In this document: piece after piece, positions 35,377 to 44,326 of the stretch
Layout of the letters: each line of letters starts with the position of its first letter
Position numbering within the stretch: position 1 is the first letter of the stretch
Assembly: GCF_029961185.1 (NCBI RefSeq)
Contig: NZ_JASBQQ010000008.1
Location: forward strand, 124,001 to 188,000
Source: Albidovulum aestuarii
Lineage (GTDB): Bacteria; Pseudomonadota; Alphaproteobacteria; Rhodobacterales; Rhodobacteraceae
DNA length: 64,000 nt
Direction: 5' to 3'
Program-made: the position numbers and the translations under genes
The notes under the pieces: generated by a model
Databases searched by the model: none
What the model was told of the DNA's origin: nothing
Seen by the model: only the letters and a program-made list of their open reading frames with translations

Positions 35377-35970
35377 CTGCGCCTCTCATCGCAGAGGCAC
35401 GTGGCACCAGGACAGAGAACCGGTTCACAGAAAGACGGTGGTCAGCCGGTCCAGCGCAGCCATGAGCGGCGTCGCCATTGCCCGGCACGTCCTTTGCATT
35501 GGCGTGGACCAGAGTCCGTTCCGCCACATCCAGTTCTTCTGTGGCGGTACGGAACACGCGCGTGACTCATCGCGACGTGGAGGCAAACAGCAACGTCTCA
35601 ATCCGCTACATCTATTCATGTCAGCGCAGCTCGACCGGGGAGTCTTCGAGTTCCTGGTCGAGTTCTCAATCGGCATGGTCCTTCGCCATCGTCACGTCCC
35701 TTGAAGCCGGAACGCATCACCCTCGGCCAACGACGCGCGGTGCTCTCGCTCCTCTTCCTGCGCGCCTTCCGGCTGAGACCTCTCCCGCAACTGAGCCAGC
35801 GACCTACTCGCCTCCTTCGGTGGCAAGCCGATCTCCTCATGGTCCACCGCAGCCGCGATCACAGTCTTGGCGATCTTTACGCGCTTAGCCGGGCCAGGGA
35901 AATCCGCAGCCACCTGTCGCCCCCCAGCCTGACAAGGTTCGACTGCCGGGTTCAGACTGGATGTACGAAA
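35377..35970. other. Region with no intact gene
   Basis: About 600 bases with only short open frames on both strands. A minus-strand frame ending at 35692 (starting MAADFPGPAKRVKIAKTVI) and another ending at 35291 (containing ESRVFRTATEELDVAERTL) look protein-like but match nothing I recognise and have no ribosome sites. It may be decayed coding sequence joined to the copper-gene remnants. Confidence 0.4.
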
Positions 35971-36144
35971 TCAATCAAGCGAAGCTACGAGGCGCAGTAC
36001 CTCGGCCTCATCATCGCCCGGTTCGGGGAAGTCGCTAACGAGCTTCGGCTTGCTTTCGGTCAGTGTACCGGTCTTTTCGACGATAAGCGTATCGACCTTC
36101 TCGAACCGCTCAAGCGCCTCGGCGTTCTTGATCAGCACCCCAGC
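35971..36144 (-). pseudogene. Fragment of a copper P1B-type ATPase
   Basis: About 57 codons match the phosphorylation region of CopA-type pumps: GVLIKNAEALERFEKVDTL then VEKTGTLTESKPKL and a helix ending RLVASLD before a stop. The upstream 400-plus and downstream 300-plus residues of a normal pump are missing. The invariant phosphorylated Asp is Glu here (codon at 36076-36078), so even this core could not work. Clearly a remnant, unrelated to the intact P2-type ATPase gene nearby. Confidence 0.8.
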
Positions 36145-36164
36145 CGATGACGGCGGGGACTGGT

Positions 36165-36359
36165 CCCTATGGCCCACTGGAAATGTGCGGCATGTTCTCG
36201 GTCGTGAAGGTGCGCGAAGGTATCGGTAGGGACGACTACGCCGATTGGGGCTGGTCCCAGAACCCGCCGGGCACTAAGGCCTGCGAATGGACCGGTGAAC
36301 TGCCGGAACCAGCCGGTACCGACAACTCGGCGACGCAGATCACCGTGCTAAAATCATAA
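36165..36359 (+). pseudogene. Probable multicopper-oxidase C-terminal fragment
   Basis: About 64 codons read PYGPLEMCGMFSVVKVREGI then RDDYADWGW and EWTGELPEP before the stop. The E-M-x-G-M-F-x-V-V segment resembles the last copper-binding strand and tail of a multicopper oxidase, without its His-Cys-His motif. It begins directly after the CopA fragment, in the opposite orientation. Identification is tentative. The following 269 bases, to the flavoprotein, hold nothing I recognise. Confidence 0.35.
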
Positions 36360-36628
36360 GACAACAAGAACAGGCCATCCTTGCGGAGCGTCGCGGCGTT
36401 TTTTCCTAAGGCGCTCTACACCATCGACCGGATTGGACGGTTCGAAAGGCCGTGCACCCGCGCGACCGGAGGACTAACGTCGACTGTAATCGCGATATAA
36501 GCACACAGCTTCCCGGTGCGTCTTTGCGGCCGTGGAAGTCCTCGGCCATAGTAGTGTGGTGCCCTGATCGAACCCGCCTGCACAATCGGGGAAATTGCGC
36601 CCACCGCGCGGCCGCTCTGCAATCCGTT

Positions 36629-37792
36629 CTATTCTGTTGAGGCCGCCGCGCGGCCAGCCCATTGCCCGGTCGAAAGGCAGGCCGTCAGCAGGTAGCCGCC
36701 AGTCGGCGCTTCCCAGTCCAGCATCTCACCGACGGCAAACACCCGAGGAATGGCGATGAGCTCGAGTTTGTCGGTCACAGCAGTACGCGCGATTCCGCCT
36801 GCAACCGATATCGCCTCATCCATCGGGCGGGGTCCGCGGTGGCGCACAGGCAGCGCCTTGGTCAACCGGGCCAGCGCCTCACCTTTCGGCAGGGGCCTCC
36901 CCCATTCCTGCAAGAGCGCGATGCGCAGCGGGTCAAGGCGCAGCGCCTTGCGCAGCCAGTTGGCAACGGTTTCCTTGCCCGGCCCGGCCTCAAGGCGCTC
37001 GTTAATCTCAGGCAGGTTGCGGTCGGGCAGAAGGTCGAGCATCAGGCTCGCACCGTCTCGCACCGCACGGGATATCGCATAGACGCCACCGCCTTCGATG
37101 CCTCTGGCTGAAACCACGAACTCGCCCCGCTCAATCTGACCACCTCCGATAAGGGCGGTGCCCTTCACCGGCTGGCCGAAAAACCGCGTCATATGGGGCG
37201 ACCAGTTCACGCAAAAACCCATATTGGCTGGTTTGAACGGAACGATCTCGACACCCATTTCCGTCAGCCATGGCACCCAGGCCGCGTCCGATCCAAGCCG
37301 CGCCCAGCTTGCGCCGCCCAGCGCGAGAACGGTGACATGCGGGCGCAGGACCTGTCGCCCGTCAGGCGTTTCGAAGGCAAGCCCGTCGTCCTCAAACCCC
37401 GCCCAGCGCCAGCGCGTCCGCAGTTTCACCCCCGCCGCATCCAGACGTCTCAACCATGCGCGGAGAAGCGGCGAAGCCTTCATCGCCTTGGGGAAAACCC
37501 GGCCGGTAGAGCCGGAAAAGACCTCCTGCCCCAGCCCCCGTGCCCAGTCCATGACCTGATCGGGGCCGAACGCCTCCAGCATCGGGCGCAGCCAGTCTGT
37601 GTCGTAGTGAGTGAGAAACGCCGCAAAGGGTTCGTCCTTGGTCAGGTTGAGCCCTGACTTTCCCGCCATCAGGAACTTGCGTGCGGGGCTTGGCTTTGCT
37701 TCGCAGATCTCGACCTTCCGCCCGGACGCTGCCAACGCCTCGGCGGCCATCAGCCCGGCAGGGCCCGCGCCGATTACAAGGGCATCGGTCAC
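36629..37792 (-). CDS. FAD-dependent flavoprotein (TIGR03862/HI0933-like)
   Basis: A 387-residue putative flavoprotein. The N-terminal Rossmann motif is VIGAGPAGLMAAEAL; KFLMAGKSGLNLTKDEP follows, typical of the HI0933/BaiN family. The C-terminal block is RVFAVGEMLDWEAPTGGYLL with the FAD-binding G-E-x-L-D. The reaction is not known for this family. The start overlaps the mscS stop by four bases, so the two form an operon. Confidence 0.88.
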   Translation of the reverse strand: MTDALVIGAGPAGLMAAEALAASGRKVEICEAKPSPARKFLMAGKSGLNLTKDEPFAAFLTHYDTDWLRPMLEAFGPDQVMDWARGLGQEVFSGSTGRVFPKAMKASPLLRAWLRRLDAAGVKLRTRWRWAGFEDDGLAFETPDGRQVLRPHVTVLALGGASWARLGSDAAWVPWLTEMGVEIVPFKPANMGFCVNWSPHMTRFFGQPVKGTALIGGGQIERGEFVVSARGIEGGGVYAISRAVRDGASLMLDLLPDRNLPEINERLEAGPGKETVANWLRKALRLDPLRIALLQEWGRPLPKGEALARLTKALPVRHRGPRPMDEAISVAGGIARTAVTDKLELIAIPRVFAVGEMLDWEAPTGGYLLTACLSTGQWAGRAAASTE

Positions 37793-39102
37793 TTCGGCAA
37801 TCCGCCCTTCAGTTCGACGACACGGTGCGGATAGGGAATCTCGATCCCGGCATCCTTCAGCGCATTCCAGACGGCGAAGAGGACGTGGCTGGCATATTTG
37901 TTGCGCCCGTCATCGATGCCCGAGACCCAGTATTCGACACTGAAATCGATGCCGCTTTCGCCGAAACCCTTCAACTCGCAATCCGGGCCTTCGGGCTTCG
38001 ACAGCACGAAAGGCAGCGCCGAGACCGCCTTGTTGATGATATCGGGCACAGTGTTGATATCGGTGTCGTAGCTGACCGAAAACGCGACCTCGTAGCGGTT
38101 GGCGCTGCCCTGATCGGAATAGTTCACCACACGGGTCGTGATGAAATGTTCGTTCGGAACGACGATCCATTTTCCGTCATAGGTCTCAAGGATACAAGCT
38201 CGCGCGGTCATTCTGACGATGATCCCCGCCTCGCCGCCATCGAGTTCGACATAGTCGCCGACCGTTGTCTGGCCCTCGACCAGCAGAATGATGCCCGAGA
38301 TGAAATTCGCCGCGATCTGTTGCAGACCCAGACCGATGCCCACGCCCAGCGCACCGCCAAGGACGGCGACGGTGGTCAGGTCGATCCCCATGATGTTGAG
38401 GAGCAGCAGGAAGGCCAAGCCGAAGATCGTGATCTCGGCCGCCTTGGCCGCCAGTTCGCGGGTTGCGGGGCGCAGTTCCTCCTGCGCCTTGATGTAATCG
38501 GCGCTGCGCCGGTTCGACCATGAGCCGAGCCAGAAGAGAAGGCTGCCCGCAATCGCACCGCGAATGAGCGCCATCATCGAGAAGCTGATATTGCCCAGTT
38601 CCACCGTCAGGCTTTCAAGCCATTCCGCCGCCTGATCGGTCAGCCCAAGGACGTAGAGTGCCGCGACAGGGATCAGAACGTAGCGGCCAAGCAGTTTCAG
38701 GAACGGGTCGCTGATCACCTTGCCGACAAAGACCCGCGCGGCGATGAACAGGAAGACGCGCTTACCGAAGGCGATGACCGCGCCAGAACCAAAAATCGAC
38801 CGGGTGACGCTTTCGCCGATTGCGGTGAACCCATAGGCCAGAAGCGGCAGCAGCAGCGGCAGGAAGCGCAGCACAAACCGCCGCAGGATCGCGAAGGGCC
38901 CCTTGGCACCGGTTGGCGGGGCGACAAAAGTAGCGATCCTTACCCCGAGCTTTTTCGCGACGACGACTGCAATTGCCCACGATACGACCAAAAGCGCGAA
39001 TTGCGACCATGCGGCGGGGCTCGTTGCCCAGTCGATCGCGATGGCCCAGAACTGGTCCAGATAGCCAAGCGCCTTGGCAACGATCTCTGGCTGTCCCTCC
39101 AT
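37789..39102 (-). CDS. MscS-family mechanosensitive channel
   Basis: A 437-residue membrane protein. The N-terminal half has several hydrophobic helices (residues about 25-210). The channel domain is recognised by VAVLGGALGVGIGLGLQQIAANFISG (pore helix, positions about 247-272), then ILLVEGQTTVGDYVELDGG and a beta domain with WIVVPNEHFITTRVVNYS. It ends IPYPHRVVELKGG. Such channels open under membrane tension and release solutes after osmotic downshock. The GGGGG site is upstream of the ATG at 39102. Confidence 0.93.
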   Translation of the reverse strand: MEGQPEIVAKALGYLDQFWAIAIDWATSPAAWSQFALLVVSWAIAVVVAKKLGVRIATFVAPPTGAKGPFAILRRFVLRFLPLLLPLLAYGFTAIGESVTRSIFGSGAVIAFGKRVFLFIAARVFVGKVISDPFLKLLGRYVLIPVAALYVLGLTDQAAEWLESLTVELGNISFSMMALIRGAIAGSLLFWLGSWSNRRSADYIKAQEELRPATRELAAKAAEITIFGLAFLLLLNIMGIDLTTVAVLGGALGVGIGLGLQQIAANFISGIILLVEGQTTVGDYVELDGGEAGIIVRMTARACILETYDGKWIVVPNEHFITTRVVNYSDQGSANRYEVAFSVSYDTDINTVPDIINKAVSALPFVLSKPEGPDCELKGFGESGIDFSVEYWVSGIDDGRNKYASHVLFAVWNALKDAGIEIPYPHRVVELKGGLPK

Positions 39103-39155
39103 GGTGCTCTTGCCCCCTGCGATTGCTCAGCCCATCCTGTGACAAGAAACCGGCC

Positions 39156-39458
39156 ATGACACAAGCACCCGATCCGATCTGCCCGCTTTGCCTGCGCCCG
39201 ATCCCGCCGGACGTGGCGCAGAGCCGCCATCACCTCGTACCCAAGCTACGGGGCGGCAAGGGCGGACCGACGGTGCTGTTGCACGCGATCTGCCATGCCG
39301 AGATTCACGCGACGCTCACCGAAACAGAATTGGCGCGCGATTATCCGACGATGGAGGCTTTACGTGCCCATCCGAGACTGGCGAAATTCGCGGGCTGGGT
39401 GGCTTCGCGGCCGCCCGGTTTCCGGTCGCGCATTCCAGGTCCGCGCCGGTCGCGCTAG
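39156..39458 (+). CDS. Small HNH-type protein
   Basis: A 100-residue protein with CPLCLRPI, then RHHLVPKLRGGKGGPTVLLH and ICHAEIHATLTETELARDY. The C-x2-C plus H-H and C-H-x3-H arrangement fits a minimal HNH nuclease/zinc fold. Many bacteria carry such stand-alone proteins with unknown targets. ATG at 39156 is the first Met in the homologous part; its ribosome site is weak. Divergent from mscS. Confidence 0.8.
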   Translation: MTQAPDPICPLCLRPIPPDVAQSRHHLVPKLRGGKGGPTVLLHAICHAEIHATLTETELARDYPTMEALRAHPRLAKFAGWVASRPPGFRSRIPGPRRSR

Positions 39459-39464
39459 GACGGA

Positions 39465-40079
39465 TCAGCCGAAGAGGCGCTTGATCCCCGCGACATGATC
39501 GGGCTGGGCCGCAAGCGCGTCGGCGGTAAGTTCCGCGACCGTGGCGTCGACGTCTTCCAGCGTGACGATCCGGTCGATGAGCCCCCATGCCAGCGCCTCT
39601 TCCGCCGCAACTTTTGCGCCCGCCATCAGGATCATCTTGGCCCGCGCTGGCCCGATCAGTGCCGCCATCCGCACCGGATCGGAGGGCTGGGGGAGAAAGC
39701 CAAGCTTCATCACCGGGTAGAAAAACTTCGACCCAGGCACGGCGATCCGCAGATCACAAGCCAACACCATGCCGAAGGCGCCACCCGCCACAGTACCATT
39801 GAGCGCCGCGACGGTCAGGCAGGGCAGCGACGCAATGGCGCCGGAAAGTCGCTCCCAAACCGGATCGGTCGCAAGCCCCGCGCGCGCCTCATCAAGATCG
39901 GCGCCGGCGGAAAAGACCTTACCCTCGCCGGTCAATACGAGCGCACGTACATCTTCGCTGCCCGCCGCCTCGGCAATATCGGCAAGCTCCCCCAGCATCG
40001 CGCGTGTCAGCGAGTTCGCCTTTTCCTGTCGCGATAATGTGACCCGCCACAAACCACCATTCTTTTCCAGCCGGATCAT
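39465..40079 (-). CDS. Enoyl-CoA hydratase/isomerase family protein
   Basis: A 204-residue crotonase-fold protein, shorter than the usual 255-260 because the C-terminal helices are reduced. Motifs: ALVLTGEGKVFSAGADLDEA (oxyanion hole), AALNGTVAGGAFGMVLACDL. The catalytic glutamates of true hydratases are not evident, so isomerase or hydrolase activity is possible. ATG at 40079 follows GGTGGAG; the longer open frame upstream overlaps the promoter of the next gene and is not used. Confidence 0.88.
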   Translation of the reverse strand: MIRLEKNGGLWRVTLSRQEKANSLTRAMLGELADIAEAAGSEDVRALVLTGEGKVFSAGADLDEARAGLATDPVWERLSGAIASLPCLTVAALNGTVAGGAFGMVLACDLRIAVPGSKFFYPVMKLGFLPQPSDPVRMAALIGPARAKMILMAGAKVAAEEALAWGLIDRIVTLEDVDATVAELTADALAAQPDHVAGIKRLFG

Positions 40080-40220
40080 ATGCTCCACCGCCTTGATATC
40101 GCCCGATTGTTCCCCTGTAACAGCGCCTGATGGTGGAATTCCATCCCCTTGCGGCCCTTGACCACGCCCGTGCGCGGCTGGATGCTGTGGGATGACATTG
40201 CAAACAAGGCAGGCATGCTG

Positions 40221-41705
40221 ATGAAACACATTGCGGGTCCGGCGACCCTTACCGCGCTTCTCCTCTCCTCGACCGCCGTGCAGGCCGATGTCACGGCCGA
40301 GGAGGTCTGGACGGGAATCGAGTCCTATTATGCTGATACCGGCTATGCGGTGACAACTGAATCAATGGAAAAACAGGGCGACACGCTCGTGGTTTCCGGC
40401 GTGACGTTGTCCAACGAACTGCCGGAAGTCACGGCGTCCATCAATGTCGGGGAAATGCGCTTCAAAGAGCTTGGGGACGGACGGGTCGAGATGACCTTTG
40501 CCGAATCCATCCCGATGACGGTCATGTCCAAGCCCGCAACGGGCGAGGCTGTCGAGACCCAGATCACCATGACCCAAACCGGCCTGTCGGTCATCGTGTC
40601 GGGCAGTGCGGAGGACACGACCTACGACTACACGGCACCGGAATTCGCCATGGCGATGGGCGGTATGTCCGTAGATGGGGCCGAAGTACCTCTGTCGCTG
40701 AACGTGAAAGCCACCGGCAACAGCGGCATGATGCGGATGCAAAGCGTCGGCGACCGCAAGATGGTTCAGGAGATGAGAACCGAAAAGGTCGACTTCTCAA
40801 TGTCCGCCGAGGATCCGGGAGGCAAAGGCAGGTTCTCCACCTCCGGCTCGTTTGCCGAATTGGACGGCACCGCCAACATGATCATGCCCGACGGCGTCGA
40901 CATGAAGGACATGAATGCCGCCATTCAGGCCGGCTGGGCGGTCGATGGTGTTTTCTCGTTCTCCGGTGGCGGCTATGTGATGGACTTCGCCGAGGGCGAA
41001 GAGACGATGCATGCCGAATCCACCATGGGTGCGGGGTCGTTCCTGCTCGACATGTCGTCCTCTGGCCTGTCCTATGGCGTGACGGGGAACGATTCCAAGA
41101 TGTCGATGCAGGTCTCGTCCTTCCCGCTGCCGATCGACCTGTCGGTCGCGCAGAGCGCGTTCAACCTGACGCTTCCGGTGACCAAGAGCGACGACGCGCA
41201 GCCCTTCGGTATGCTGATGAAATTCGTCGATCTTGAAGTGTCGGAAGGCCTCTGGGGTATTTTCGACCCGGCGGCGCAGCTGCCGCGTGACCCGGCAACG
41301 CTGATCGTCGACCTGTCGGGTGCGGCGAAGATGCTGATCAATATCCTCGACCCGGAAGAGGCCGAAACGCTCGGCGCGACGCCGCCGGGGTCGCTTGAAG
41401 CGCTTGATATCAATGAGTTGAAGGTCTCGGCCGTCGGTGCGGAACTGACCGGAACGGGGGCGGTGACCTTTGACAATACCGCCGGAATGCCGAAGCCGCT
41501 TGGCGCGGTTGACCTGCAACTGGTCGGCGGAAATGGCCTGATCGACAAGCTTGTCGCGATGGGGTTCGTACCCGAGGATCAGGCGATGGGCGCGCGCATG
41601 ATGCTGGGTCTTTTCGCGGTGCCGTCGGGTGAGGATACGCTGACCTCCAAGATCGAGTTCAAGGAAGATGGCGGCGTCTATGCCAACGGGCAGCGGGTTC
41701 AGTAA
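40221..41705 (+). CDS. Exported DUF2125-like protein
   Basis: About 494 residues with a signal peptide (MKHIAGPATLTALLLSSTAVQA). The rest is rich in beta strands and Gly/Met/Ser, with blocks such as YDYTAPEFAMAMGGMSVDG, IPDG-like acidic turns and DLQLVGGNGLIDKLVAMGF near the end. The layout resembles DUF2125 proteins of Rhodobacterales, whose role is not known. Start at 40221 is chosen for signal-peptide position; the ATG at 40215 is equally possible. Followed by a terminator. Confidence 0.75.
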   Translation: MKHIAGPATLTALLLSSTAVQADVTAEEVWTGIESYYADTGYAVTTESMEKQGDTLVVSGVTLSNELPEVTASINVGEMRFKELGDGRVEMTFAESIPMTVMSKPATGEAVETQITMTQTGLSVIVSGSAEDTTYDYTAPEFAMAMGGMSVDGAEVPLSLNVKATGNSGMMRMQSVGDRKMVQEMRTEKVDFSMSAEDPGGKGRFSTSGSFAELDGTANMIMPDGVDMKDMNAAIQAGWAVDGVFSFSGGGYVMDFAEGEETMHAESTMGAGSFLLDMSSSGLSYGVTGNDSKMSMQVSSFPLPIDLSVAQSAFNLTLPVTKSDDAQPFGMLMKFVDLEVSEGLWGIFDPAAQLPRDPATLIVDLSGAAKMLINILDPEEAETLGATPPGSLEALDINELKVSAVGAELTGTGAVTFDNTAGMPKPLGAVDLQLVGGNGLIDKLVAMGFVPEDQAMGARMMLGLFAVPSGEDTLTSKIEFKEDGGVYANGQRVQ

Positions 41706-41726
41706 CACCCGGACCTGAGACAGGTG

Positions 41727-41757
41727 AACCGCCCGCCATCCGGTAGGCGGTTTCTTT
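41727..41757 (+). terminator. Rho-independent terminator
   Basis: Seven-base stem AACCGCC / GGCGGTT with a 12-base loop, followed by a T-rich run (TTTCTTTT). Confidence 0.75.
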
Positions 41758-41761
41758 TCGG

Positions 41762-41825
41762 GCGTATGGCATCCGTCCCGCAAGCGTATGGCCTGCGTAT
41801 GGCATCCGTCCCGACATCCGTCCCG
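41762..41825. repeat. Short tandem direct repeats
   Basis: GCGTATGGCATCCGTCCCG occurs at 41762-41780 and again at 41795-41813, a 33-base period. A partial GCGTATGGC lies between (41784-41792) and CATCCGTCCCG follows (41815-41825). Function unknown; perhaps replication slippage. Confidence 0.85.
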
Positions 41826-41891
41826 TCGCCCTTGCACGTCGTTCCGGCCCGGACTAGGTCCTAGACAATTGATCCAGAGCAGGACCCAGCG

Positions 41892-43238
41892 ATGACCGAG
41901 CGGCTTTCCCATCTGACCGAAGCGCTTCTGACGGCGGCGACGAAGGCCGGGGCCGAGGCTGCCGATGCGATTGCCATCGACGGAACCTCCGTTTCGGTCG
42001 ATGTCAGGGGTGGCAGGCTGGAACAAGCCGAACGGTCCGAAGGGGTCGAGATCGGGCTGCGTGTCCTCATCGGCAAGCGGCAGGCCTGTGTCTCGGCCTC
42101 TGACATCTCTGACCGCACCATCGCCGAGATGGCCGAGCGCGCCGCCGCCATGGCCCGCGAAGCACCGGAGGATGATAGCATCGGCTTGGCCGATCCCGCT
42201 GATCTGGCGCGGGCCTGGGATCTTGCGGCACTCGACCTGACCGACCCGGCATCCGAACCCGCCGCCGCCGATCTGGAGGAGGATGCGCGCCGTGCCGAAG
42301 CTGCCGCCTTGGCCGTCAAAGGCGTCAGCCAGTGTCAGGCGGCTTCGGCCAGCTATTCGCGCCGTCACATCCATATTGCCGCGACCAACGGCTTTTCCGG
42401 CGGCTATGGCCGCACCGGGCGGTCGGTCTCGGCCGTCGCCATTACCGGCGAGGGGCTGAAGATGGAGCGCGACTGGGCGGCAGAGAGCCGGACCTATCAG
42501 TCCGATCTGCCCGACGCGGCCGATATTGGCACATTGGCGGGAACGCGCGCCGTGGAACGGGCAGGCGCAAGAAAACCCAAGACCGGGGCCTATCCGGTGA
42601 TCTTCGATGAACGCATCGCCTCGGGCCTGATCGGTCATCTGCTGGCGGCCGCCAACGGTTCGGCGGTGATGCGCGGATCGTCATGGCTTCGGGATGCGCT
42701 GGGCCAGCAGGTGCTGCCCAAGGGGCTTTCGATCCATGAGAACCCGCACCGGCCGCGCATTTCGGGCTCGCGCCCCTTCGATGCCGAAGGTCTACCGACT
42801 GTCGCGCGCGACGTGGTGCGCGATGGCGTGCTGATGGGCTGGACGCTGGACCTCGGCACGGCCCGCAGGCTCGGCATGGTCTCGACCGCCAATGCGACGC
42901 GCGGTCCGTCCTCCCCGCCATCGCCCAGTATTTCGAACATCGCGATGACGCAGGGTGACAAGAGCCGCGAACAGCTGATGGAGGAGATGGGCACGGGCCT
43001 TCTGATCACCTCGATGATCGGCGCGTCGATCAATCCCACGACCGGGGATTATTCGCGCGGCGCTTCGGGATTCTGGGTGGAGAAGGGGCAGATCGCCTAT
43101 CCGGTCAACGAATGCACGATCGCGGGCAACCTGCGCGAAGTGCTGATGCGGATCACGCCCGCGAACGATGCGCGAGGGCATCTGAGCCATGTTGTCCCCT
43201 CGCTGCTGGTTGAAGGGCTAACGCTTGCCGGCGAATGA
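41892..43238 (+). CDS. pmbA: TldE/PmbA metalloprotease-family subunit
   Basis: A 448-residue protein of the TldD/TldE (PmbA) family. Features are the N-terminal GGRLEQAERSEGVEIGLRV, the central LDLGTARRLGMVSTANATRG and the C-terminal GASGFWVEKGQIAYPVNECT with ISNIAMTQG. TldE is the non-catalytic partner of the metalloprotease TldD, which matures peptides and proteins; no tldD is in this window. AGGA site. Its end overlaps the next gene by 14 bases. Confidence 0.93.
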   Translation: MTERLSHLTEALLTAATKAGAEAADAIAIDGTSVSVDVRGGRLEQAERSEGVEIGLRVLIGKRQACVSASDISDRTIAEMAERAAAMAREAPEDDSIGLADPADLARAWDLAALDLTDPASEPAAADLEEDARRAEAAALAVKGVSQCQAASASYSRRHIHIAATNGFSGGYGRTGRSVSAVAITGEGLKMERDWAAESRTYQSDLPDAADIGTLAGTRAVERAGARKPKTGAYPVIFDERIASGLIGHLLAAANGSAVMRGSSWLRDALGQQVLPKGLSIHENPHRPRISGSRPFDAEGLPTVARDVVRDGVLMGWTLDLGTARRLGMVSTANATRGPSSPPSPSISNIAMTQGDKSREQLMEEMGTGLLITSMIGASINPTTGDYSRGASGFWVEKGQIAYPVNECTIAGNLREVLMRITPANDARGHLSHVVPSLLVEGLTLAGE

Positions 43239-44004
43239 TCTTGACCTTCTGCTCGACGCCGCGCAGGAGGCCGGCCGCGTCGCGCGGGGGTTCTTCCGCC
43301 GCGATCCCGGGATCTGGCACAAACCCGGAGACGCCGGGCCGGTGACAGAGGCCGATCTGGCGGTGAACCGGATGCTGCATGCCGAGCTTGGCGCAGCCCG
43401 GCCGGATTATGGCTGGCTGTCGGAGGAAACGCCGGACGACGGCGCGCGGCTGACGGCGGAACGCTGCTTCATCATCGACCCGATCGACGGCACCCGCTCT
43501 TTTATCGAGGGTGATACGAGCTGGTCCCATTCGCTGGCCGTAGCGGAAGGCGGGCGGATCACCGCCGCTGTCGTCTTTCTGCCGATGCGCGAGGCGCTTT
43601 ATGCCGCGACCGAGGATGGCCCGGCTACTCTGAACAACGCCCCGATCCACGCTTCAGCCAAGGCCATAGCGGGCGAGGCGACGATTCTGACCGCCAAATC
43701 CAACCTGTCGCCGGATCTGTGGAAGGCCGGCGCCCCTCCGCCCTTCACCCGCAAGTTCCGGGCTTCGGTGGCATGGCGGCTTTGCCTTGTGGCCGAGGGG
43801 CGGTTCGACGCTATGCTGACACTGCGGCCAAGCTGGGAATGGGATATCGCGGCGGGCGACCTGATCGCGCGGCGGGCGGGTGCCACGGTGACAGACCGCC
43901 ACGGCGCGGCCCTGACCTACAACGCCGCCGATCCGCGCGCGCCGGGCGTGATCGCCGCACCGGGGCCGCTGTGGACCTCGCTGCGCGAAGGGCTCATTTC
44001 GTAG
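43225..44004 (+). CDS. cysQ: Inositol monophosphatase/CysQ-like phosphatase
   Basis: A 259-residue Mg2+-dependent phosphatase. The metal-binding motifs are IDPIDGTRSF and, later, WEWDIAAGDLIARRAG; LSEETPDD supplies the upstream Glu. In this context (tldE-waaA-lpxK) it is usually annotated 3'(2'),5'-bisphosphate nucleotidase (CysQ), but inositol phosphatase activity cannot be excluded. The TTG start is supported by GAAGGG seven bases upstream within tldE. Confidence 0.85.
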   Translation: MPANDLDLLLDAAQEAGRVARGFFRRDPGIWHKPGDAGPVTEADLAVNRMLHAELGAARPDYGWLSEETPDDGARLTAERCFIIDPIDGTRSFIEGDTSWSHSLAVAEGGRITAAVVFLPMREALYAATEDGPATLNNAPIHASAKAIAGEATILTAKSNLSPDLWKAGAPPPFTRKFRASVAWRLCLVAEGRFDAMLTLRPSWEWDIAAGDLIARRAGATVTDRHGAALTYNAADPRAPGVIAAPGPLWTSLREGLIS

Positions 44005-44221
44005 GCAATAAGCCGATCTCTCCGGTGACGATGACCTGAACCGGCACCCTGTCGAGCTGACCCGGAAAGCGGTGTTCAGGCGTGGTGGGTTCGGGTTCGA
44101 TCCGTTCCACGACAAAAACGGTGATGCTTGGACGGAAGCACCGCCTTCGAAGCGCGCCCGGTACGGACGTTTCCGCCGCCTTGAGGGTATACGCCCCATC
44201 GCATAGTGTGACGCGAACCAT
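43994..44221 (-). CDS. Doubtful small ORF in the cysQ-waaA gap
   Basis: A possible 75-residue protein (from MVRVTLCDGAYTL to IVTGEIGLLPTK) in the 322-base gap between cysQ and waaA, on the opposite strand. It overlaps the cysQ end by 11 bases and has no clear ribosome site. No homology is recognised. The gap otherwise holds nothing I can identify; a promoter for waaA-lpxK is likely but not clear. Confidence 0.25.
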   Translation of the reverse strand: MVRVTLCDGAYTLKAAETSVPGALRRRCFRPSITVFVVERIEPEPTTPEHRFPGQLDRVPVQVIVTGEIGLLPTK

Positions 44222-44326
44222 GCCATTAGCGGAGCCGACCCATGACCAAGCGCCTTGCGGATGTTGCCCACAGGCGATCCTCCAGCGGGCCGACTTGCGA
44301 ACGCGATTTCTGAGCCGCAGGCGACG

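Noticed and set aside
36395-36412. Terminator-like GCGTCGCGGCGTTTTTT
   Set aside because: No stable inverted repeat of useful length can be drawn in front of the T run.
41762-41825. CRISPR-like direct repeats
   Set aside because: Only two full copies 33 bases apart with partial copies between; no spacers of constant length and no cas genes.
40797-42638. 613-codon minus-strand frame spanning the DUF2125-like and tldE genes
   Set aside because: It crosses a terminator and two well-supported plus-strand genes; the sequence is of shadow type.
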